Shown: positions 57,455-64,000 of the stretch, piece after piece
Numbering within the stretch: the first letter of the stretch is position 1
Layout of the letters: the number at the start of each line of letters is the position of its first letter
Assembly (NCBI GenBank): GCA_029959085.1
Contig: JARWIR010000011.1
Location: 7,131,840 to 7,195,839 of the forward strand
Origin: Nemophila menziesii
Lineage: Eukaryota; Streptophyta; Magnoliopsida; Boraginales; Hydrophyllaceae
Reading direction: 5' to 3'
Length of the DNA stretch: 64,000 bases
Made by a program: the position numbers and the translations under genes
Notes under the pieces: model-generated
The model's database searches: none
Told to the model about the DNA's origin: nothing
The model's input: only the letters and a program-made list of their open reading frames with translations

Positions 57455-60110
57455 TATGTGTATAAAATTATACATACGAGTGCAATTACACATAAATTTA
57501 AATTTAATATCATTTCATTTTGTAGAGATTAATTAAAAAGTGGATTTTTGTAGACCAGGGCATTATCCTTGTGTAGGAGGAATCCTTGTGGCGATGTTAT
57601 CTTTGCAGAAGAGCAAATACTGGGGTAGGTGGGGTGAGTGTGAATTTCATATTTTTTTAGTAAATATAAACTTGGAAGATTAGTTTGACTAACAAGAAGA
57701 TTAAAAAAGGAAGATAATAGTTTGAAGTTTTATGATTAACGTTATGTCCAAAAAAAGATTATACTAGTTTTTTATTTTAAGTGCCCAAAAAAATGCTTTT
57801 TATCTTATAATTTACTATTTTATTTTTTATTGGTTTAATTAAAAAATATTAAAATAATTTAATAGTTGTTAAAGGGTAAAAGAAAAATAGATAATTATAT
57901 TGTATTAAAATAAAAAACAATTATAATATCATGTATATAATATTTATAATTAGATATATATATATATATATATTATTTTAATTAATAAAATCAAAATATA
58001 AATTTTTATATTGTATAAAAATAATTTGCGTGTGTAAGTATATTATTATACGTAAGAATAAAAATATAATATTTTATATACTTAATGCTAGTGAAAAAAC
58101 ATTTATTTTAATCCAACTGGGTTATTATACTTATAGATACCGTTCTAGGTGACATGGAGATTTTGCACGTTATAATTGGGTGAAAAACTTGTTGAAATGA
58201 TTCGAGAAAATACACATGTCAAACACACAAATCATAATAGATTAACGAATTAATTCACAAAATTTATAAAAATAATTCAATTCAGATTCCGAGACAGCGA
58301 ATCTCAGGTCGTCAAAAACTAGATTAGGAATATTGATTAAAGTCTAATTATAGGTGTATGACCACTTAAGTTGGCCAAGTATAAAACTTATTAATAGTAA
58401 ATGAATTAATGAGACAAGTTCTCTCATTCGGGTTTAACTTACAAATTTGGAATACATTTACGGTGGTAAGTTCTAATATCTTGAATATCATTATTTAAAA
58501 TGATTTATGTGAAATCTTACAAAAGTGTAAATGACTAGACGATCGCTCGAAGGAGTAACCTAGATGAAATTATTTTAAAAGTTGGAGTCCAAAAGTAATG
58601 ACGTTGAAAGAAAAATACATGAATATCAACGTTAGAAGATAAAAAAAAGACTCCTATGATAATTGATTTTTTAGAAAATACTCACAAAAACAACAAATGA
58701 CAAGAAAACCAAAACCAAGCAATGGATCAAAATAAAAAAATTGTAATCAACTCCATAAAAAATAATACTCTTACATAGAAATCAAAGCAACAAAGCTAAC
58801 TACTACTCATACTTAAATATTCTTGAAAATTAAATGACACAATATTTGTAAGATAATTGAAAATAATTCAACCAAAAAAATTAATTAATTGAGAAGATTT
58901 AATCAAATAAAAAGATAAATTGATATTAGTGTCTATCAACAACACATCCCAGAAAACTATTTCCTTAGCCCATAACCCATAAACCCAAATCATTATAAAT
59001 TATCAAATCATATCTTATCCTAAAGAAATGCTATAAATTTGTCGATCAATTATATGGAAAGTCGAAGCGTACTCGGTCAATGGTATGTGTTTTTGAGGTG
59101 ATTGATTTTATTATCGATTATTTTCTAAAAACTAAATTAATTGCCTATTTTAATTACGGGTTGGGGGTAGCCAGCCAGATCTGCCCGTGTATATAATAAT
59201 TAGTAATTTTAAAGAGAAAGAAAAATATTAATTTGGCTAATTAAGTATAATTATTTGTGTTGTTTTTTGTTTAATTGTACTCAAATGAATTATTATATAT
59301 TTCAGTATATTCTAAGTAACTTTTCTGTTGCATCTTTAAGAAAATAAGATTAATAAATAATTATAATATAATCTTAATTTAGGGTGTTCATTCAATTATA
59401 TCAATAAAATCATTATTAGATGTAATTTTGATAGTGAGATTTAATGAGAAGTGTATAAAAAATATTTAATGTATATTCCTATATTATTTGCACAGGACTT
59501 CATGTCAAGAATAATATTATTACAAACAAAAAGAAAAATGAATAAGATTGTTGGACATGTCATTTCAATCAACCACCACAATTTAACTAATTGTTGAGGT
59601 AAGATTCTTGTTAGTTTAGATTAAAATTTGTTAGATTTTTATCTTTTTTCTAAAGACAGTGTAAAGTATTAGTAGTTTAAGTGGTATTTTCTAATTCTTG
59701 TATAATTGGATGAAAAAGTAGTAGACTAATATTAATTGATAAATGCACACAACACATTAAGTTATTTGGTGCTCATCCTAATTCATTTTTTTAAATTTTA
59801 AACAATAAATTAATTTATTTTTAATTTAAAAACAACTTACTGTTTTATGTTGAAAAATTATTAGTTATATTGAATTGATCTATCTTTTGGCATATTATGA
59901 TACTTTATTGTCAAACTATTTTTTTAATATAAATGATTTTGATGATATAATAAAAAACTATTAGATTGAAAATTGCCTAAATTATAACTAAGAGATTGTC
60001 TCAATTTTCTCGATACACTCACATTTTCTCTATTCAATATTATTTCTAGATTTATTTATTTTCTTTGTGGGATAATGAGTTCAATAACAAAGTTTACTTG
60101 TTCAATGCTA
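57455..60110 (+). repeat. 4.5-kb tandem unit R3, copy 3 (5'-truncated)
   Basis: Restarts at the equivalent of about 51,530 (AAAATTATACATACGAGTGC) and follows the unit to the end, including the 52.1-53.1-kb portion absent from copy 2. It is therefore a separate copy, not a continuation. A (TA)n tract lies at about 57,954-57,973. Confidence 0.8.
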
Positions 60111-60430
60111 ATTCCACATGTTTTTATAATAGGGTCGGGTTGTATTGAATGAGAGAGACTTATTGTTTTTGTATATATGACTTAGTTATTCTATATAGTT
60201 TATTATTTGTGTTAGTTGAAAAATGAGTCCCTACGTTATGTGAAGTAGCAAAAGATATCCATGTTATACATTAAGATTATCATTACAAATATACCATCGA
60301 TACATGTATATTAGCTAAATATGGAATAACAACATTTATGTTGTACTTCATGATTCACAAGTTATATTGATGTCTCCCTAATTGTTCTTATTTTCTATCC
60401 TTGGGAGATATAATTTTTTATGTTTATTTG
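60111..60430. other. Spacer between the R3 array and the Athila LTR
   Basis: No match inside the window and no frame recognised. The LTR start may lie in here or slightly to the right. Confidence 0.4.
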
Positions 60431-61890
60431 AATATTTTAATAGACTTTTGAGTTAAAAATGCAATAATCCGGAATTTCTATTTTAATTCTAGTATTTTTG
60501 ATTTATTAAACTTTTGCGCGTAATCTTGTGTATTTTAGTGAAAAATTTGTAGGTTTTGAATATTAGCTAGGAAAGGAATCTGAGAAGAGAGTCAAAGATC
60601 GTGATATGGAGTCACAGCTTGATAAATCCCGAAATAATTTCATTTTAGAGCTGCAAATCTGGAAAACAGGCCAATGATTTCTGATTTCGAGGCACTTAAG
60701 AGATAATTTAGCCGCTGACTTTGAAGAAAATATGTTGCATATCGAGTTACGGAAATTTAGCAAGTGATTTCAGGTCAATCGGAGTTATAACGAATCGGCT
60801 AGAGCCGTTTTGGAGGTGATGCAGCAGTTACGGGATTTTGGGCTTAGAAAATAGACTTGGGCTTTTAATTAGTGATTTAATTTTAAGCCCAAGGCCTAAT
60901 CCGAATTTTAGCTTATAAAATGAGCTCTTAACTTCTATTTTTCACACAATTCACTTTTTACAAAATAAAACATCAAAGAGAAGAAGCAGAAGTAAGAAGA
61001 AGAAAGCTGTAGAGCTGGAGAGAGTCTCAATCTCCATTCTCAACCAAATCCAATTCCAGAAATTAGGTCTTTCTTATTTTTAATTCTGTAAAACAATATG
61101 AATTTCATTTCTTTTAATTTAATTTTCTTTTTAATTAGTATGAGCTAATTTCTTTTAAATACTTGAGAATGCTTTATGGGTGAATCCCGATTCTATTGAA
61201 TTTCTATGTCTGAATTTGGGTTTATGTTAAATTAAATTAAATTGGGTCTTTTACTCTTTTCGGTAATTTGAGATTATTTACTGTTTTTGGAGTCATGAAC
61301 TAAGAACAGGTGTTAGTATCTAGGCTATTCCACATATCTGGCGTGTGGATCATCCTGACGGAGGGTTTAGGTACGGACTTAATTACTCAATCTAAAATAG
61401 AAGCTATTGACTCTGACGAGCTTAGTTAATTTTAGGGCCAATGTGGTAAAATTGCTTAATCATTCGAAAGTGAATTATATTTACCCTGACGGGACTAGTG
61501 ACACTCTAGGATAGCCTTATAGTCCACACTGACGGGGGTATAAGGAATTTAGAATCCCGACTATTGTAATTGACCGATTTAACCCTTAAACATCATATGT
61601 TATGAAATAGAATTAGGAGGATCCCTTGCGTTCTCAATTGCTACCTTCTCATATTTGCATTTCACATTCATTTACTTGCGTCTTAGTATTTACTTGCATT
61701 TTCTATTTAGTCTTTCATTACTTAGAATTAATACAAAAACCAAATCAATCATTATATCTTTATTTGCTTTCATAAGTGCAACCATTCATTATTTGATAAG
61801 CATTGTAGTTAAATTACTACTTGGGACAACCGTACACTTGCGGTTGTGGTTCAATTACTTTTGCATTTATTTTAGAACACACAAAGGACA
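60430..61890 (+). repeat. Athila 5' LTR (left boundary uncertain)
   Basis: The right end is CA at 61,889-61,890, ten bases before the primer site. Internal features are a TATAAAA at 60,914-60,920 as probable promoter, followed by a purine-rich GAAGAAGCAGAAG-type transcribed region that is repeated in the 49.3-kb fragment. The left end cannot be fixed because no second LTR is present; 60,430 is an estimate. Confidence 0.6.
60914..60920 (+). promoter_or_regulatory. TATA box of the Athila LTR
   Basis: TATAAAA follows AAGCCCAAGGCCTAATCC and precedes a pyrimidine-rich start region (CTTCTATTTTTCACAC), as expected of the U3/R border. Confidence 0.6.
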
Positions 61891-61900
61891 ACCAAGTTTT

Positions 61901-61918
61901 TGGCGCCGCTGCCGGGGA
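61901..61918 (+). other. Primer binding site, tRNA-Asp type
   Basis: TGGCGCCGCTGCCGGGGA differs by one base (C for T at position 10) from the complement of the plant tRNA-Asp 3' end, which Athila elements use. It is preceded by the AACCAAGTTT spacer after the LTR end. Confidence 0.9.
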
Positions 61919-62030
61919 GGGTAGCGTGTGACCACGGTGTTTATCCTTTAGTGATAGTTGCATTTATTTTATTTTTATCAGTTTTATGCTTTTTGCTTGT
62001 TAATCTTTTTCAGGTTTTTAGGTTTGGTGT

Positions 62031-63299
62031 ATGCGAAGAAGACTCTTTAAGGATCTAGAGCCATCACCTCCGATCCTTAATAATCCAGAATCATTAATCA
62101 GACTTGCTAACAAGAGAAGGAATGAACAAGAAGCTAGAGAGGTAGAAGAGTTAATAAACAGAATGGAGAACATTAATCTTGAGAATCAACAAAACAATAA
62201 CGGACAAGCTCAGTTGGATACGAATGGCCAACCAATAGCACCACAGGGTGTTATTCCTCAGGTTCCGCCAGTCAATCCTAATCCGCCAGCTCAAGTCCAG
62301 ATGGATCCATGGTTTGTTAATGGACCAGAAGAAGTTCCATTCCGTGCTCCTGCTCTAGGGGTAGGTGCTCCAAACATAGATGTTCCGAGGTTTCGTCCAG
62401 ATTCGGGTATGTTAGCTCAATTCCAAAATTTTGGAAATTTTCGTGGTAAAGTTGGAGAAGATCCCATCCGAGCAGTACAGAAATTCAAGCAGATATATGA
62501 TTCTTACATCACACAAGGAGTTTCAAAAGAACAAATGTATTTTGCTGCGTTTCGATTTTTCGTTATTGATGAAGCAAGTAAATGGAACGATACGCAAGAG
62601 CCTACGAAGATAACAAACTGGGAACAATTAGAAACTGCTTTCTTTGATAGGTATTACCCAAGTAACATGAGGTTAGATGATCAACTTAAATTAACGCATT
62701 TCCGTCAAGAATATGATGAAACCTTTGGTAAAAGTTGGACAAGATTTCAGATGTGTTTACGTAGAGTTCCCGATCATGGCTTTTCAGAACAACAGTAGCT
62801 AAAAATCTTTTACAAAGGCCTTGATGGGACTTCAAGAGAAAAATTGTATTTGCTATGTGGTGCGGGAGTTCTTCAAGTTCAACCTATGCATGCAAAAATC
62901 ATCTTGGAAAGAACAGTGAAGAATGAAGTTGGGTGGACTTCAGTTAGAACCCCGGTTAAAGGAGTGAATAAAGTTACTATCGAGGAAAAGTTCCCTACCC
63001 TCGAGAACAAAATTCAAACCACCATAGAGCAACAATTAAAATAGCTTACTTTAGCTGTAAAAGAAGGATTTTCGGGTAAGAAGGTAGATGTGCAAGCTGC
63101 ACAAGAGGTTTATATGTGTTCGTATTGTGGTATGAATGATCATGATGAGGAGAGTTGTCCGAATAATCAAGAGCCTGTGATGTTTGTCTCCAACAGAGGA
63201 AACTTTAATTCAAGTGGTAATGGATATCAGCCTAACAGAAACCATCATGGGTTTCAATACAAGAGACACAAAGGATCTCTAAATATTGACTTTTCATGA
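62031..63299 (+). pseudogene. Athila Gag with two in-frame TAG codons
   Basis: One reading frame from MRRRLFKDLE to a CCHC knuckle. Residues 1-105 are Asn/Gln/Pro-rich; a Retrotrans_gag-type domain follows at about 120-300 (ITNWEQLETAFFDRYYPSNM, then RRVPDHGFSEQQ). A TAG at 62,796-62,798 interrupts it, and the frame continues LKIFYKGLDG as expected for this family. A second TAG at 63,042-63,044 again leaves the frame intact, leading to CSYCGMNDHDEESC (CX2CX4HX4C) at about 63,117-63,158. It ends TGA at 63,297. Both stops sit where Gln (CAG) would be usual. Capsid and knuckle are otherwise well kept, so inactivation seems recent. Confidence 0.85.
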
Positions 63300-64000
63300 G
63301 CTTATATGAAATCTCATGAAAAAAGAACATGTGTTTGAAGATGAAATATTAAGAGATGATGCTTTGAAAGAGAGTTAAAAAATCCAATGCCTTTTATACT
63401 TCAATTATTAAGAAGAAGGAAAGAAAGGAAAAGAATAAAAGTGAAAGGGAAGAGAGTTCCTATGAAGAAGAGACTACTGAAGATTAAGAGCTGTCTATGT
63501 TGGCAAAACATATGAAGAGATTTATAAGATATAAAAGATATTACAAAAAAGAAGCTCTCACACCCTTTTAAAAATAATATGAGAGCCATCAATCAAGAAG
63601 AACCTACTTTACGGAAAGAAAATCTAAAAATGCTACCCATTCAGATTTTACTTGGGATGGTCGAAATTCTGGTGAATAAGAGAATGAAATCTAACATGTG
63701 AACATAGTCTCATTCTTGGAAGATATGAATAATATGAATATGCTACTTGAGATGATAACCACTCAACACAATAGATGAATGACGATGGTTAACTCATTAT
63801 GAGTTAATGGTAGAAATGATGAGGTAACTTCTAAATATAGTATTTCTTTATTAATTGGTGATACTAGTAAGGAAGATAGTCATGATGCTTTTGATTTTCT
63901 TATATAGTCACTACATTCTTAGAATATCATGCACAAACTTTCAACTTTTCTTAAGTAAATAAGTAATTCTCTATATATAAAGCACTTTAACAATTTTTTG
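63300..64000 (+). other. Rearranged internal region with copia-Gag-like wording
   Basis: No Athila pol follows gag. About 63,405-63,550 reads, with one stop, an acidic/Lys-rich KKKERKEKNKSEREESSYEE stretch and LAKHMKRFIRYKRYYKK, resembling the segment before the zinc knuckle of copia Gag rather than Athila. 63,840-64,000 is repeated at 49,430-49,600. A chimera or nested fragment is likely. The short minus frame at 63,401-63,592 is a shadow of this. Confidence 0.45.

Larger units (their letters stand above)
60430..64000 (+). mobile_element. Athila-type Ty3/gypsy element, 5' part, runs off the window
   Basis: Order: LTR (left edge uncertain) to 61,890, tRNA-Asp primer site at 61,901, gag from 62,031, then disrupted internal sequence to the window end. 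Primer type, spacing and Gag wording place it in the Athila lineage. Stops in gag and rearrangement after 63,260 show a non-autonomous or dead copy. Pol is not seen within the window. Confidence 0.85.

Noticed and set aside
62796..63044. Programmed stop-codon readthrough in Athila Gag
   Set aside because: Two separate TAGs inside one capsid/knuckle protein, neither followed by the CARYYA-type context; point mutation is simpler.

Overview
This is about 64 kb of AT-rich nuclear DNA from a flowering plant, almost certainly a dicot; I cannot name the species. The evidence is a Ty1/copia element with a tRNA-iMet primer site, an Athila-type Ty3/gypsy element with a tRNA-Asp primer site, SIRE-type copia relics, an L1-type LINE tail, small inverted-repeat elements (MITEs), and no intact host gene. 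It looks like gene-poor, repeat-dense chromatin shaped by tandem segmental duplication as much as by transposition.

Layout. 1-8.6 kb: overlapping, heavily mutated plus-strand SIRE-type copia relics (gag tail, protease and RT pieces, no recognisable integrase). 8.68-14.88 kb: a 3.0-kb unit present in two full copies plus about 210 bp of a third; each full unit carries a captured exon-intron-exon fragment of an unidentified gene, a 5'-truncated LINE tail and part of a dispersed repeat (called P here). 14.9-23 kb: P-related DNA, a MITE-like inverted repeat, an inverted P copy split by a 191-bp Mutator-type MITE with a perfect 9-bp target duplication, and a minus-strand promoter-like module. 23.1-33.5 kb: a diverged segmental duplication whose second copy is interrupted by the best-preserved gene in the window, a minus-strand copia element (26,998-32,947). 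34.0-36.2 kb: a copia relic of another lineage, split by a small MITE. 36.2-39 kb: P in plus orientation, exon-like debris, and an inverted relative of the 3-kb unit that lacks the LINE. 39.1-48.8 kb: a tandem duplication of about 5 kb combining a foldback element (arms made of short repeats) with SIRE-type relics like those at 1-2 kb. 49.3-60.1 kb: an Athila fragment and then about three copies of a 4.5-kb unit. 60.4-64.0 kb: Athila LTR, primer site, a gag pseudogene with two in-frame TAG codons, then rearranged internal sequence running off the window.

Most notable. The minus-strand copia element has a complete gag-pol frame (about 1.3 kb residues, all catalytic motifs present) but lacks its 3' LTR, although both flanks of the target appear retained. 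Its unusually long 1.6-kb leader contains a separate intact 191-codon frame whose middle aligns without gaps to the element's own Gag, which suggests a duplicated or accessory Gag-like protein. The foldback elements with minisatellite arms, the captured gene fragment with conserved splice sites, and the nested duplications are the other points of interest. No tRNA, rRNA or CRISPR array was found. All homology statements come from reading the sequence by eye; no database search was run.
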